Source: Aquipluma nitroreducens
GTDB taxonomy: Bacteria > Bacteroidota > Bacteroidia > Bacteroidales > Prolixibacteraceae
Assembly: GCF_009689585.1 (NCBI RefSeq)
Contig: NZ_AP018694.1
Span: forward strand, 1,798,001-1,862,000
Direction: 5' to 3'
DNA length: 64,000 nucleotides
Positions 33,301 through 42,880 of this stretch are shown piece by piece (positions within the stretch are counted from its first letter, which is position 1; each line of letters opens with the position of its first letter). Below the pieces are notes generated by a model. That model saw nothing but the letters and a program-made list of their open reading frames with translations. It did not search any database and was not told the origin of the DNA. Made by a program: the position numbers and the translations under genes.

Positions 33301-33930
33301 ATGAGCGCATTAAACAATTTAGAGTGGCGTTATGCCGCTAAAAGAATGAACGGACAAAAAGTTCCGGCAGAAAAATTGGAGAAAATCCTGAAAGCAATTC
33401 AGCTGGCACCTACCTCTATCGGGTTACAGCCGTTCACCGTGTTGGTGGTCGAAAATGAAGAGTTGAAAGCAAAAATGGCTCCGGCAATTTACAATCAGCC
33501 GCAAATAACCGAAGGTTCGCATGTGTTGGTATTTGCTGCATGGAAAGAATATAGCGACGAAAATGTGGAGAAATACCTGAATAATATTGCAACAGTTCGC
33601 GGCATTCCAGTTGAATCGCTGGATGGAATGCGTAACATGATTAACGGTGCAATTTCAGGAAAAACTCCTGAACAGTTGTTGAATTGGAATTCTCGTCAGG
33701 CTTATATTGCGCTTGGAACCGGCTTGGCTGTGGCCGCCGAAGAACAAGTTGATTCGACACCAATGGAAGGATTTGACCCGGATGCATTGGATGCAGTTCT
33801 TGGCCTTCAGGAAAAAGGATTGCGCAGTACAGTTATACTTGCTCTGGGATACCGCGATGCCGAAAAAGATTACCTCAGTTCGTCGGCAAAAGTGAGAAGA
33901 AATAAAGAAGAATTGTTCGTCCGACTTTAA
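33301..33930 (+). CDS. Nitroreductase-family NAD(P)H-dependent oxidoreductase
   Basis: 209-aa FMN enzyme of the NfsB/nitroreductase family. Typical segments are WRYAAKRMNGQKVPAEKLEKI at the N-terminus, LAPTSIGLQPFTVLVVEN (FMN/dimer contact, about 36-53), SRQAYIALGTGLAVAAEEQVDSTPMEGFDP (about 130-159) and VILALGYRDAEKDY near the end. It reduces quinones, nitro-compounds or similar electrophiles in the cytoplasm. Regulation by the divergent HxlR protein is likely. Confidence 0.9.
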   Translation: MSALNNLEWRYAAKRMNGQKVPAEKLEKILKAIQLAPTSIGLQPFTVLVVENEELKAKMAPAIYNQPQITEGSHVLVFAAWKEYSDENVEKYLNNIATVRGIPVESLDGMRNMINGAISGKTPEQLLNWNSRQAYIALGTGLAVAAEEQVDSTPMEGFDPDALDAVLGLQEKGLRSTVILALGYRDAEKDYLSSSAKVRRNKEELFVRL

Positions 33931-33970
33931 TTAAAAAGTCTTCGGACGGTTCAATTGGCTTTGAGAAAAT

Positions 33971-33996
33971 AAAGGCTACCATTTCAGGTAGCCTTT
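33971..33996. terminator. Bidirectional terminator between convergent genes
   Basis: AAAGGCTACC-ATTTCA-GGTAGCCTTT forms a 10-bp stem, with an A-run before and a T-run after, between the nitroreductase (plus) and the Ycf48-like gene (minus). Confidence 0.75.
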
Positions 33997-34007
33997 ATTC
34001 GTAGTTT

Positions 34008-34985
34008 CTAGTTGAGCGTTATTTTAGCCAGGAACCCGTTGTTGCCTATTACAAATCCTGAGCGAGAATCAATAAATTTCATGTTAGTCAATTGGCCTGT
34101 GGTATCTGTCAAAGTATAGTCTTTCACCCAGGTAATTCCTCCATCTACTGAATGATAAATCGCGTTAGAGGTACGAAGTATTATTTTCGACTCATTCACA
34201 AAATAACAATCCGGATATTTTTCAGGTATTGAAGAACTGACTTTCATCCAGGAAGTTCCGCCATCCGTCGTTTTCCACAATTCCTGATTAAAATTAAAAA
34301 CAAAGCCATTATTGGCGTCCAAAAAGTGGAAAGCTGTAATCTGGCTCATCTTCATTTTTAGACTTGTCCAGGTTTCGCCACCATTCGTAGTTTTTACCAT
34401 GTTGCCAACCGTACTTCCATCGTAGGTTTTCCCTCCGGCACAAAACCCTATATTCCCGTCAAGAAACTGCAACCGATTGTAATTTAAGGCATAATACTCT
34501 TCATCGGCACCGGCATCAAATTTCAGAGTCCATGTTTTTCCTGAATCGGTTGATTTCATCACGCCATTTTTCGCTATAAACCCGACAGACGGACTCGTAA
34601 AATGCAAATCGAAAATACCAGAGCCCACATTCTCCAATCCGGCAGTTTCCCAGGTAGTACCACCATCTTTCGTATGATAAAGCTCATTTCTTGCAGTAAA
34701 AACATTCTTGTCATCAAGCGCCTGAATGCAATTCAAACTTGGTTTTATATCCGATTGAACTTTAGTCCAGCTCTTTCCGCCATCGGTTGTCTTTATTAAG
34801 GTTCCCATCGAACCACAGATATAGCCCACTTTATTGGTACCAAAAGAAATATCAGTAAATATTTCAGAACTCCCTGATGCAACAGGAGTAACGGTAATTG
34901 TTTGTAAAGTTGGCTCCTTCACCTCGTCTTCGTTCTCACAAGCCATAAGGCTGACCATTAAAAGCAGATAAAATAATCGTTTCAT
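34008..34985 (-). CDS. Ycf48-like/BNR-repeat lipoprotein
   Basis: 325-aa lipoprotein: signal peptide MKRLFYLLLMVSLMAC with lipobox Cys, then a beta-propeller made of repeated Asp-box motifs (IKTTDGGKSWTKV, HTKDGGTTWETA, KSTDSGKTWTL, KTTNGGETWTSL, KTTDGGTSWMKV, HSVDGGITWV). This is the Ycf48/BNR architecture, often annotated as a photosystem II assembly factor homologue in Bacteroidota, where it is a generic exported repeat protein. No catalytic residues are evident. Probably anchored in the outer or inner membrane facing the periplasm. Confidence 0.8.
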   Translation of the reverse strand: MKRLFYLLLMVSLMACENEDEVKEPTLQTITVTPVASGSSEIFTDISFGTNKVGYICGSMGTLIKTTDGGKSWTKVQSDIKPSLNCIQALDDKNVFTARNELYHTKDGGTTWETAGLENVGSGIFDLHFTSPSVGFIAKNGVMKSTDSGKTWTLKFDAGADEEYYALNYNRLQFLDGNIGFCAGGKTYDGSTVGNMVKTTNGGETWTSLKMKMSQITAFHFLDANNGFVFNFNQELWKTTDGGTSWMKVSSSIPEKYPDCYFVNESKIILRTSNAIYHSVDGGITWVKDYTLTDTTGQLTNMKFIDSRSGFVIGNNGFLAKITLN

Positions 34986-35184
34986 TTTCGTTTTCGTTTA
35001 AGATTTATTTTCATGGATAAAAATCTAAGATTTATTCTCTCCTGAAAAGGTTGCGTGGCTAATCTCAGAGAACCATCCTGTTGTAAAATATTCTTTAACC
35101 TTGAGTTTTCCCGATCTTTTTATAAATGTTATATTTACACTTTAAACGATAAACCTGAATTACACAACTTATTTATTTCCATAC

Positions 35185-36564
35185 ATGAAAAACAGAACCA
35201 ATCTATTTCTATTCGTCGTTGCAGCGTTTTTGATTGCATCTTGTGCCGGCAAACAAGCAAAACCAGTTACCGAAAATCAGGACAAACAGTTCTGGCAATA
35301 CGCCAAAACCCCACCAATGGGTTGGAATAGCTGGGATTGCTACGGGCCAACCGTTACCGAGTCTGAAGTAAAAGCAAATGCCGACTATATGGCTGCAAAC
35401 CTGAAACAACATGGTTGGGAATACATTGTGGTTGACATTCGCTGGTTTGTAGCAAACGACAAAGCGGGCGGCTACAATGAAAAGGATCCGGTTTACACTC
35501 TGGATGAATACGGTCGTCTATTGCCAGCCGTGGAAAAATTCCCTTCAGCAGCCGATGGCAAAGGATTTAAACCTTTAGCTGACTATGTTCATTCAAAAGG
35601 ACTGAAATTTGGGATTCACCTGATGCGCGGAATTCCGGTTGAAGCGGTAAAGAAGAACCTACCAGTGATGGGAACGAATGTAAAAGCTGCCGATATTTAT
35701 TCCGATTCGCTTCAGTGTGGATGGCTTCACGATATGCACACTGTTGATACGTTGAAAACGGGTGCTCAGGAATACTACAATTCTATTTTCAACCTGTATG
35801 CCTCGTGGGGTGTCGACTATGTAAAAGTTGACGATTTGTCGAGGCCATATCACCATGGCGAAATCTCGATGATTCGGAAAGCCATTGACCAGAGTGGCCG
35901 CCCGATGGTCTTCTCAACTTCGCCTGGCGCTACTCCGCTAAAATGGGCCAATCATGTGGTGAATCACTCCAACATGTGGCGCATTTGCGACGACTTCTGG
36001 GACAACTGGAAAATGCTTGAACCTCAGTTTAAACGCTGTGCCGACTGGGCTCCTTACATTGGCGAAGGTCACTGGCCTGATGCCGACATGCTTCCTCTCG
36101 GGCATATTGCTTTGCGCGCTGAACGTGGTACCGATCGCATGACAGGCTTTACCAAAACAGAGCAATATACTCTGATGAATCTTTGGGCAATGTTCCGCTC
36201 GCCGCTGATGTTTGGCGGCGATTTGCCTACGAACGACGAGTTTACGCTTTCACTTTTGACGAACGACGAAGTGTTGGCGGTAAATCAGAACAGTTCTAAA
36301 AACAAGCAGTTAAAAGCTGAAAATGGATTGATTGTCTGGACTGCAGACGTTCCCGGAACTGAGAATAAATACGTGGCCTTTTTTAACATCAACGACTCTG
36401 GGACTTCAGAAATTTCAGTAAATCTCGCTGAACTTGGCGTTGCCGGAAATTATACTGTAAAAGACTTGTGGAGCAAGGAAGATAAAGGTTCGGTTACTGA
36501 TAAATTCACTGTTTCAGTTGAACCACATGCCTCGGTTTTGGTAAGGTTTTCGAAAATGAAATAG
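35185..36564 (+). CDS. Alpha-galactosidase, glycoside hydrolase family 27, lipoprotein
   Basis: 459 aa. The signal peptide ends in a lipobox (FLIASC, Cys20). The catalytic (beta/alpha)8 barrel starts at TPPMGWNSWDCYG (about 42-54), the GH27 family signature. The nucleophile is D216 in YVKVDDLS, and the acid/base is in MWRICDDFWDNW (about 264-275), followed by the C-terminal beta domain from about 370. It would release terminal alpha-D-galactose from galactosides, or perhaps a related sugar, at the cell surface or periplasm. It is alone, without SusCD genes, so it may belong to no PUL. Confidence 0.88.
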   Translation: MKNRTNLFLFVVAAFLIASCAGKQAKPVTENQDKQFWQYAKTPPMGWNSWDCYGPTVTESEVKANADYMAANLKQHGWEYIVVDIRWFVANDKAGGYNEKDPVYTLDEYGRLLPAVEKFPSAADGKGFKPLADYVHSKGLKFGIHLMRGIPVEAVKKNLPVMGTNVKAADIYSDSLQCGWLHDMHTVDTLKTGAQEYYNSIFNLYASWGVDYVKVDDLSRPYHHGEISMIRKAIDQSGRPMVFSTSPGATPLKWANHVVNHSNMWRICDDFWDNWKMLEPQFKRCADWAPYIGEGHWPDADMLPLGHIALRAERGTDRMTGFTKTEQYTLMNLWAMFRSPLMFGGDLPTNDEFTLSLLTNDEVLAVNQNSSKNKQLKAENGLIVWTADVPGTENKYVAFFNINDSGTSEISVNLAELGVAGNYTVKDLWSKEDKGSVTDKFTVSVEPHASVLVRFSKMK

Positions 36565-36570
36565 ATTATT

Positions 36571-36604
36571 TTAGTCAGGGCTTCACTTAAGAAGCCCTGA
36601 CTAA
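36571..36604. terminator. Strong bidirectional terminator
   Basis: TTAGTCAGGGCTTC-ACTTAA-GAAGCCCTGACTAA forms a perfect 14-bp stem between the convergent alpha-galactosidase and folB genes, with flanking A- and T-rich tails. Confidence 0.8.
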
Positions 36605-36608
36605 AAAC

Positions 36609-36959
36609 TTATCCTTCCATCGTCAGACTTACTTTTTCGATCTGGCCACCCATCGGCGGGTTCATTTTCGAAACTTTTACCGATACTTTTTGAGCCTCCG
36701 GAAATTCAGATTTAATCCTAGTAATGATTCGCTGACATACATGTTCAAGCAAATCAGAAGAAATAGCCATTTCTTCTTTCACTGCCAGATAAGCTTTCTG
36801 GTAATCGAGCGTGTCCTCTAATCGATCCGACTGTCCGGCTTTGCCTAAGTCCGCTTGAATGTTAAGGTTCACCAGAAATCGATTTCCTGCAACTTTCTCC
36901 ACCTCAAAATGCCCGTGAAAAGCATAAAACTCCATTCCTTCAATTTCAATCAAAGCCAT
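36609..36959 (-). CDS. folB: Dihydroneopterin aldolase
   Basis: 116-aa enzyme that cleaves dihydroneopterin to 6-hydroxymethyldihydropterin in folate synthesis. The N-terminal MALIEIEGMEFYAFHGHFEVEK stretch (key part FYAFHGHFE) and the substrate-binding SDRLEDTLDYQKAYLAVK and LEHVCQRII segments fit FolB, and VKVSKMNPP is the usual catalytic-face strand. Length is typical. It stands alone, convergent with the alpha-galactosidase, with 320 bp of mostly repeat-bearing DNA before glnS. Confidence 0.88.
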   Translation of the reverse strand: MALIEIEGMEFYAFHGHFEVEKVAGNRFLVNLNIQADLGKAGQSDRLEDTLDYQKAYLAVKEEMAISSDLLEHVCQRIITRIKSEFPEAQKVSVKVSKMNPPMGGQIEKVSLTMEG

Positions 36960-37230
36960 AAGAATTTACAATTTAGCTATTTACAATTTACCATTAAAAA
37001 GTTCGGAGTGCCTAAAGTGAACTAAAGTTCGGAGATTGAAGATACTGCTAAATTGCTAACAAACCATTCAGCCATAAAACCATTTAACCCACAAGCCTCA
37101 TCTTCAAATCCCCAAATTTCTACATTCGGTCTTCCGTCTCCGGTCTCCGGTCTTCGCCCACAAAATTAATTTTATTGTTCCGTAATTCAATTTTCAAACA
37201 CCTAAATATCTGATAGCTGAAATCATTTTA

Positions 37231-37238
37231 TACTTTTG
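37231..37238 (+). promoter_or_regulatory. -7 promoter element of glnS
   Basis: TACTTTTG matches the Bacteroidota -7 consensus TAnnTTTG exactly, 42 bp before the glnS ATG (37281). A start site around 37243-37246 would give a leader of roughly 35 nt. No clear -33 element was identified. The box also argues against a translation start at the upstream TTG. Confidence 0.6.
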
Positions 37239-37280
37239 CAGTTAATGCCTTTTAGAAAAGTGATTTTAAAATTGAATAAA

Positions 37281-38978
37281 ATGAGCGAAAATGTGATTGA
37301 AAATGACAATGCGGTGAAATCGAATAATTTCATTCACCAAATTGTTGAAGAAGAGATTAGTGCCGGGAAAAATAATGGTCGTGTCCATACCCGGTTCCCT
37401 CCGGAACCCAATGGATATCTGCACATTGGCCACGCTAAATCCATTTGCCTGAATTTTGGAACCGCTCAGAAATACAACGGGTTAACCAACCTGCGTTTCG
37501 ATGATACCAACCCTTCGAGAGAAGAAACCGAATATGTTGATTCCATTATGGAAGATGTCCGTTGGTTAGGTTTCAACTGGGGTGACCGACTATATTATGC
37601 CTCCGATTATTTCGACAGGCTTTTTGATTTTGCTGTCAAACTGATCAAGGAAGGTAAAGCATACATCGATGACCAAGATGCTGAAACCATCAGCGCGCAA
37701 AAAGGGACACCAACCCGTCCGGGAACTGAAAGTCCGTTTAAAAGTCGCACCATAGAAGAAAATCTCGATTTGTTTATGCGCATGAAAGCCGGTGAATTCA
37801 ACGAAGGCGACTGTGTTTTGCGTGCGAACATCGACATGGCTTCGCCAAACATGCACATGCGCGACCCGATTCTTTACCGGATTATGAAAGCGCCACATCA
37901 CCGTACTGGCGACAAATGGTGCATTTACCCGATGTACGATTTCGCCCACGGGCAATGCGACTACTGGGAAGGAATTACTCATTCGATTTGCACTCTTGAA
38001 TTTGAAGTTCACCGTCCATTGTACGATTGGTTCGTCGATCAACTGAAAGATTCGGATTACCGTCCGCGACAGATCGAGTTTTCGCGATTGAACCTCAACT
38101 ATACCGTAATGAGTAAACGTAAATTACTCGAATTGGTAAAAGACAATCACGTGACTGGCTGGGATGATCCCCGTATGCCTACCATTTGTGGCTTGCGCCG
38201 CCGTGGTTATACTCCGGAATCGATCCGGAATTTTGCAGAACGTATTGGCGTAACCAAAACTGATGGAGTTACTGATGTAGCCCTTCTGGAATACAGTATC
38301 CGCGAAGACCTGAATAAACGTGCACAACGTGTGATGGGCGTTCTGAATCCATTGAAAGTGGTGATTACCAATTGTCCGGAAGGGGTTGTGGATCAAATGG
38401 AAGCTGTGAATAATCCGGAAGACGCATCGATGGGAACCCGGCTTGTACCATTCACCCGCGAATTATACATCGAACGCGATGACTTTATGGAAGAACCACC
38501 AAAGAAATTTTTCCGCCTTTCGCCTGGAACTGAAGTACGACTTCGTTATGCGTATTTTATTACCTGTACCGATGTAATTAAAGATGCCAATGGTGAAATT
38601 ACCGAAATACATTGCACTTACGATCCGGCTTCACGCGGTGGAAATTCGCCCGACGGACGTAAAGTAAAATCAACGATTCACTGGGTTTCGGCTTCCGAAA
38701 ATATAGAAGCCGAAGTTCGCCTGTACGATCGTTTATTCTCTGACGAAGAACCCGATGGACATAAAGATGTTGACTTCAAGGAATTCATGAACCACGATTC
38801 ATTGCAGGTACTTCCCAAATGCTATATCGAACCTTTCGTGAAAGATGCCAAAGTATTGGATCATTTTCAGTTTGAACGTTTGGGTTATTTCAATGTCGAT
38901 CAGGATTCAACTGCTGGAAAGTTGGTTTTCAACCGCACCGTACAGTTGAAGGATACCTGGGCAAAACAATGTAAATAA
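37281..38978 (+). CDS. glnS: Glutaminyl-tRNA synthetase
   Basis: 565 aa from the ATG at 37281; the open frame starts 45 bp earlier at a TTG inside the promoter region. Class Ib synthetase with the HIGH-type motif [13 protein letters not shown] (about 40-52) and the KMSKS-type [11 protein letters not shown] loop (about 275-285), plus the C-terminal anticodon-binding beta-barrels. [17 protein letters not shown] and the [13 protein letters not shown] segment are typical of GlnS as opposed to GltX. It charges tRNA-Gln directly, implying that the transamidation route is not the sole one. Confidence 0.95.
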   Translation: MSENVIENDNAVKSNNFIHQIVEEEISAGKNNGRVHTRFPPEPNGYLHIGHAKSICLNFGTAQKYNGLTNLRFDDTNPSREETEYVDSIMEDVRWLGFNWGDRLYYASDYFDRLFDFAVKLIKEGKAYIDDQDAETISAQKGTPTRPGTESPFKSRTIEENLDLFMRMKAGEFNEGDCVLRANIDMASPNMHMRDPILYRIMKAPHHRTGDKWCIYPMYDFAHGQCDYWEGITHSICTLEFEVHRPLYDWFVDQLKDSDYRPRQIEFSRLNLNYTVMSKRKLLELVKDNHVTGWDDPRMPTICGLRRRGYTPESIRNFAERIGVTKTDGVTDVALLEYSIREDLNKRAQRVMGVLNPLKVVITNCPEGVVDQMEAVNNPEDASMGTRLVPFTRELYIERDDFMEEPPKKFFRLSPGTEVRLRYAYFITCTDVIKDANGEITEIHCTYDPASRGGNSPDGRKVKSTIHWVSASENIEAEVRLYDRLFSDEEPDGHKDVDFKEFMNHDSLQVLPKCYIEPFVKDAKVLDHFQFERLGYFNVDQDSTAGKLVFNRTVQLKDTWAKQCK

Positions 38979-39028
38979 AAAGTTAGAAGACCGGAGACGG
39001 AAGTCAGAGTACCGGAAATGAAAGATAC

Positions 39029-39058
39029 AAAAGGGTGGAATGAAAATTCTGCCCTTTT
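39029..39058 (+). terminator. Hairpin terminator of glnS
   Basis: AAAGGG...CCCTTT encloses an inner GAAT-GAAA-ATTC hairpin with two wobble pairs and is followed by a six-T run at about 39055-39060. Confidence 0.65.
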
Positions 39059-39092
39059 TTATAGCTTTCAATTTCATAGACTTTTGATTCTG

Positions 39093-39416
39093 TTACAGCT
39101 TATCAATTTTAGCAGCCAAAATGAAATCATTTTCTGAAAGTCCGTTAACCGAGTGTGTCCACAATTCAATAACTACCTTCCCGTAATAGACGTGCATAAC
39201 CGGGTGATGATTCTCTTTTTCTGACAATATTGCTACCTTATTTACAAAGTCGATTGTCTGTTTGTAGTTTTTGAAGTGATATTCTTTGACGATCTTTTTG
39301 TATTCGATTACATTCCAGCTTTCGTCAATCTTTTCCCGATATTCTGCAATCTGTTTCGGATCAAATGCAGGTGTACCACCTTCGCAGGGAACACATTTTT
39401 TTGTACTTAAATCCAT
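39093..39416 (-). CDS. 4a-hydroxytetrahydrobiopterin dehydratase (PCD)
   Basis: 107-aa pterin-4a-carbinolamine dehydratase. The family signature is ENHHPVMHVYYGKVVIELWTH at about 66-86 (key residues HHP and the distal H), and WNVIEYKKIVKEYHFKNY is the usual N-terminal helix region. In bacteria it recycles the cofactor of phenylalanine hydroxylase, or acts as a pterin or Moco-linked accessory protein. No aromatic amino acid hydroxylase is adjacent. An N-terminal CVPCEGG stretch, as seen in many homologues, is present. Confidence 0.9.
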   Translation of the reverse strand: MDLSTKKCVPCEGGTPAFDPKQIAEYREKIDESWNVIEYKKIVKEYHFKNYKQTIDFVNKVAILSEKENHHPVMHVYYGKVVIELWTHSVNGLSENDFILAAKIDKL

Positions 39417-39580
39417 GACGTCATAATTTTTATCGGATGTATTTCATATCCGGGTTAATAACATTCTGAATCTTCTCTCAAATAATTAACAATCAGCGGA
39501 GATACTTGTTTTCCTTTCCCATCAACCATTCTGGTTCTCATCTGTTGTTAACGGATGATTGAATCAAAATACGAATTGAC

Positions 39581-40600
39581 ATGGTACAAAAATCTATTCT
39601 CAATATAAAACCCCTGGGATTTCAATGGGAAACCTTTGATCCATTTATCTTCTGTGTTCATCATCGCGACGAATACCCCAAAGGGAATGCAGAAATGGGT
39701 CCGGCGGCATCGCTTGAAGGCCGAAACATCGGTCAGGACTTTACCAAAAAAGAGGGTTGGCGAATGTATCACGGTCAGAAAATTCCCGGGTTTCCGTATC
39801 ATCCTCATCGTGGTTTTGAAACGGTTACAGTGGTAAAAGAAGGTCTGGTTGATCATACCGACTCGTTGGGTGCAGCTGGCCGTTTTGGCAAAGGAGATGT
39901 GCAGTGGATGACTGCTGGCAAAGGGGTTCAACATTCCGAGATGTTTCCGCTCATCCATCAGGATAGAGAAAATCCGATGGAACTTTTCCAGATTTGGTTA
40001 AACTTACCCAAGGCCAGCAAATTTGTTGAACCGTATTTTAAAATGTTATGGGAAGACAACATTCCGGTTTTAAAACGAACTGGCAGTAATGGGAAATCAG
40101 TTGAAATAAACGTGATTGCCGGTACAATTTATGACACAAAGGCTCCCGATCCAACACCTGATTCCTGGGCAGCCAACCCAGATCACGAAGTAGCTATTTT
40201 AACGATTAAACTCGAAGCTGGTGCTGATTGGACCTTACCCGAAACTAGTTCCGAAGCAAACCGGACACTCTATTTTTACAAGGGAAAAGGATTGCAAATT
40301 GAAGGCGAAATTATTCCAGAGTATCATTCAGTTCAGGTAAAAGCTGCCAGCGAAATTAAACTTCAGTCCGGAAATGAGGATTGTTTTTTGCTGATGTTGC
40401 AGGGAAAACCAATTAATGAGCCCGTTGTTCAATACGGACCTTTTGTTATGAATTCAAAAGCAGAAATCCAGGAAGCATATCTGGATTACCAGCAAACCCA
40501 ATTCGGTGGTTGGCCGTGGCCGAAACACGAACAGGCACACGACCGCAATAAAGGAAGATTTGCCTTATATGCCGATGGTACAGAAGAATTAAAATCATAA
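39581..40600 (+). CDS. Pirin family protein
   Basis: 339-aa bicupin. The N-terminal cupin has PYHPHRGFETVTVVKEG and the metal-binding His pair, with the family signature GKGDVQWMTAGKGVQHSEM (about 106-124), and ELFQIWLNLP follows. The C-terminal cupin (about 190-300) is degenerate. Pirins bind iron; some have quercetinase activity and others regulate transcription or metabolism. Longer than the common 230-290 aa pirins because of C-terminal residues. Stand-alone, divergent from the PCD gene by 160 bp. Confidence 0.85.
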   Translation: MVQKSILNIKPLGFQWETFDPFIFCVHHRDEYPKGNAEMGPAASLEGRNIGQDFTKKEGWRMYHGQKIPGFPYHPHRGFETVTVVKEGLVDHTDSLGAAGRFGKGDVQWMTAGKGVQHSEMFPLIHQDRENPMELFQIWLNLPKASKFVEPYFKMLWEDNIPVLKRTGSNGKSVEINVIAGTIYDTKAPDPTPDSWAANPDHEVAILTIKLEAGADWTLPETSSEANRTLYFYKGKGLQIEGEIIPEYHSVQVKAASEIKLQSGNEDCFLLMLQGKPINEPVVQYGPFVMNSKAEIQEAYLDYQQTQFGGWPWPKHEQAHDRNKGRFALYADGTEELKS

Positions 40601-40739
40601 ATCAGAACTGGCTTTCTATGCCGATTTTGAACAGGTCCCCGTTAATAAGTCAAGTATTTCTTTGGTAAAAAAGCTGTAATAAATAGTTTTGCCTTGAAAT
40701 TAGGGAATTGAAATCTGACGAATATATATTCAAGTTAGT

Positions 40740-41360
40740 TTAAGCGCTGCCGACCAAGTCGGAATGTTTACGGCTGAGGTATTCAACCCTCAACATCAGC
40801 ATCAACAAAACCAGAATACAAACAATAGCCCTTACCGAATAAATGGTTGCCAATGTTCCCTTACTCGATAAAAGGGAAATTGCTGGGGTAACAGCCATGG
40901 CGATCCAAATCAGAAACGACTCGGAATTTTCGCGGGTTTTCCAGAGTCGGCTGACGACCGGGAAATAGGCAATCACCAGGATTCCCTGAGTTAAGGTATG
41001 AGTTACCACATGATTCCGGGTAACGAACCAAAACAGCAAAATAACAACTACGGCAACAAGACAACCCTTATCGAAACGACTAAAACGTGAAGTATGGTCG
41101 CCCCAAAGATAGATAGCGATGGTGACACTTAACGCAAGTACAAGGTCGGTCGTATTCAGGATATTGTCGAGCAAACTAAAATTGTCGGATTTTAAATAGG
41201 TTGCCAAACTAATTGCAACTGCAATGGTGAAAAAAATCCACATAGCCAAAGCCGGTTTAATCTTCTGCTTATAAGTGAGCCAGCAATACCAGACCGTAAT
41301 AAACAAATTAAGAAGAGACACGCTTACAATGGATATCTCTCGAACCAGATTTTCAGGCAT
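40740..41360 (-). CDS. Seven-helix membrane protein of unknown function
   Basis: 206 aa from the ATG at 41360 (MPENLVREISIV); the frame extends to 41426 but that adds an odd hydrophobic start. About seven hydrophobic segments can be seen (near residues 10-28, 38-55, 65-84, 95-112, 118-132, 143-162 and 170-190). There are few charged residues and no recognised enzyme motif. The topology resembles PQ-loop/SemiSWEET-like or other small carriers, but the evidence is weak. It is divergent from hydG. Confidence 0.5.
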   Translation of the reverse strand: MPENLVREISIVSVSLLNLFITVWYCWLTYKQKIKPALAMWIFFTIAVAISLATYLKSDNFSLLDNILNTTDLVLALSVTIAIYLWGDHTSRFSRFDKGCLVAVVVILLFWFVTRNHVVTHTLTQGILVIAYFPVVSRLWKTRENSESFLIWIAMAVTPAISLLSSKGTLATIYSVRAIVCILVLLMLMLRVEYLSRKHSDLVGSA

Positions 41361-41447
41361 AAAAACAGTTTTAAATAAGTTGAAAACAAGTTGCAAGTAT
41401 ATCACATTATTCGAAATTTTAATCATTCATTTTTGAGGATTGAATAG

Positions 41448-41455
41448 TACCTTTG
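41448..41455 (+). promoter_or_regulatory. -7 promoter element of hydG
   Basis: TACCTTTG matches TAnnTTTG, 25 bp before the hydG ATG at 41481. A start near 41460 would give a short leader. No confident -33 element was found. Confidence 0.5.
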
Positions 41456-41480
41456 AAGTACAATTTAGAATTCCACCATC

Positions 41481-42863
41481 ATGTCAGCTTTTATTAACGA
41501 AATAGAGATTGCCCAAATTCTGGAACGGAATCAAAATCCTGATCCTGCAAAAGTTAGTGCCGTACTGAACAAGGCCAAAGAGATGAAAGGCCTTGATTTG
41601 GAAGATGTAGCCGTACTCTCCAAAATCACCGATCCGATGCAGTTGTTCGAGCTTTTCGAAGAAGCCAATCACATTAAGGAAAAGATTTATGGCAAGCGGC
41701 TGGTCATTTTTGCCCCTTTATACATTTCCAATTTATGCGCGAACGAATGCAGCTATTGCGCCTTCAGGGCTAAAAACAAATCCATTCTTCGTCGTTCGCT
41801 TAATCAGGACGAAATCAAACGCGAAACCGAAATACTCGTCAGTCAGGGACACAAGCGCATTTTGATGGTTGCCGGCGAATCCTATCCCAAACAAGGATTT
41901 CAGTATATCATTGATTCTATTGCATCAATTTATGAGGCAAAAGTCGGGAACGGCGAAATCCGGAGGGTAAATGTCAACATCGCACCTCTCGATCTTCCTG
42001 ATTTTAAACTACTGAAAGAGGCCAAAATCGGAACCTTCCAGCTTTTTCAGGAAACCTACAATCGTCAAATATACAGCGAAGTGCATACCGGTGGCAAAAA
42101 GAAAGATTACGACTACCGGGTTACTGCATTGCATCGCGCCATGGAAGCCGGTATCGACGATGTTGGAATCGGGGTGCTTTTTGGGTTGGCTGATTTCCAT
42201 TTTGAATTGCTGGCCTTAATGCAACACATTCAGGAGCTTGAAAAGGTTTTTGGAGTTGGACCGCACACCATTAGCGTTCCTCGCATCGAACCAGCAACCG
42301 GATCTGACCTTTCAGCTCATCCGCCACATGCTGTTTCCGATCTCGACTTCCGGAAAATCATCGCTATTCTTCGTCTGGCTGTTCCTTATACCGGCATTAT
42401 CATGTCGACCCGCGAAACTGCCCACATGCGACGCGACACTTTTGCTTTGGGTGTTTCACAGATTTCGGCCGGAAGCCGCACCAATCCAGGTGGTTACAGC
42501 GATTCTTTACACGACGACAGCGGCCAGTTCTGTCTGGGCGACCATCGTCCGCTGGACGAAGTGATTCGCGATGTGGCCGAAATGGATTACATTCCTTCGT
42601 TCTGCACAGGTTGTTACCGCCTTGGGCGCACAGGACAGGATTTTATGGACCGAGCAAAACCTGGCGACATCAAGAACCATTGTAACCCAAATGCTGTTTC
42701 TACTTTCATGGAATACCTGATGGACTATGCTTCGTACGAAACCCGCCTGATTGGTGAAAACCTGATTGAAGATGTAATCAGTTCGATGCACGGACTTGCC
42801 CGCGAAAGAGCAATCACCTTGCTCGAAAAGGTAAAAAATGGTAACCACGATATGTATTGCTAA
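41481..42863 (+). CDS. hydG: [FeFe]-hydrogenase maturase HydG (radical SAM tyrosine lyase)
   Basis: 460 aa. The radical-SAM cluster motif is NLCANECSYCAF with Cys86, Cys90 and Cys93; the C-terminal cluster motif CX2CX22C is formed by Cys375, Cys378 and Cys401. This motif distinguishes HydG from ThiH. HydG cleaves tyrosine to produce the CO and CN- ligands of the H-cluster. It is the only H-cluster gene in the window, so hydE, hydF and the hydrogenase must be elsewhere. A MOSC-MogA fusion follows it by 17 bp and is probably cotranscribed. Confidence 0.93.
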   Translation: MSAFINEIEIAQILERNQNPDPAKVSAVLNKAKEMKGLDLEDVAVLSKITDPMQLFELFEEANHIKEKIYGKRLVIFAPLYISNLCANECSYCAFRAKNKSILRRSLNQDEIKRETEILVSQGHKRILMVAGESYPKQGFQYIIDSIASIYEAKVGNGEIRRVNVNIAPLDLPDFKLLKEAKIGTFQLFQETYNRQIYSEVHTGGKKKDYDYRVTALHRAMEAGIDDVGIGVLFGLADFHFELLALMQHIQELEKVFGVGPHTISVPRIEPATGSDLSAHPPHAVSDLDFRKIIAILRLAVPYTGIIMSTRETAHMRRDTFALGVSQISAGSRTNPGGYSDSLHDDSGQFCLGDHRPLDEVIRDVAEMDYIPSFCTGCYRLGRTGQDFMDRAKPGDIKNHCNPNAVSTFMEYLMDYASYETRLIGENLIEDVISSMHGLARERAITLLEKVKNGNHDMYC

Positions 42864-42880
42864 TATTGAAAATCAGAGAA

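Larger units (their letters stand above)
37131..39003. repeat. 16-bp inverted repeat flanking glnS
   Basis: CTTCCGTCTCCGGTCT (37131-37146) occurs as its exact reverse complement AGACCGGAGACGGAAG at 38988-39003, one on each side of glnS. The upstream copy is embedded in a short tandem CTCCGGT-type array. A related degenerate AGTTCGGAGT-type repeat lies at 37000-37040, and another at 47535-47595. These look like low-complexity intergenic repeats rather than a transposon end, since no target duplication is seen. Confidence 0.55.

Noticed and set aside
37131-39003. glnS as part of a transposon bounded by the 16-bp inverted repeat
   Set aside because: There is no transposase and no target duplication, and glnS is a housekeeping gene.
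41481-42863. hydG as ThiH tyrosine lyase
   Set aside because: The C-terminal CX2CX22C motif (Cys375, Cys378, Cys401) is specific for HydG and absent from ThiH.
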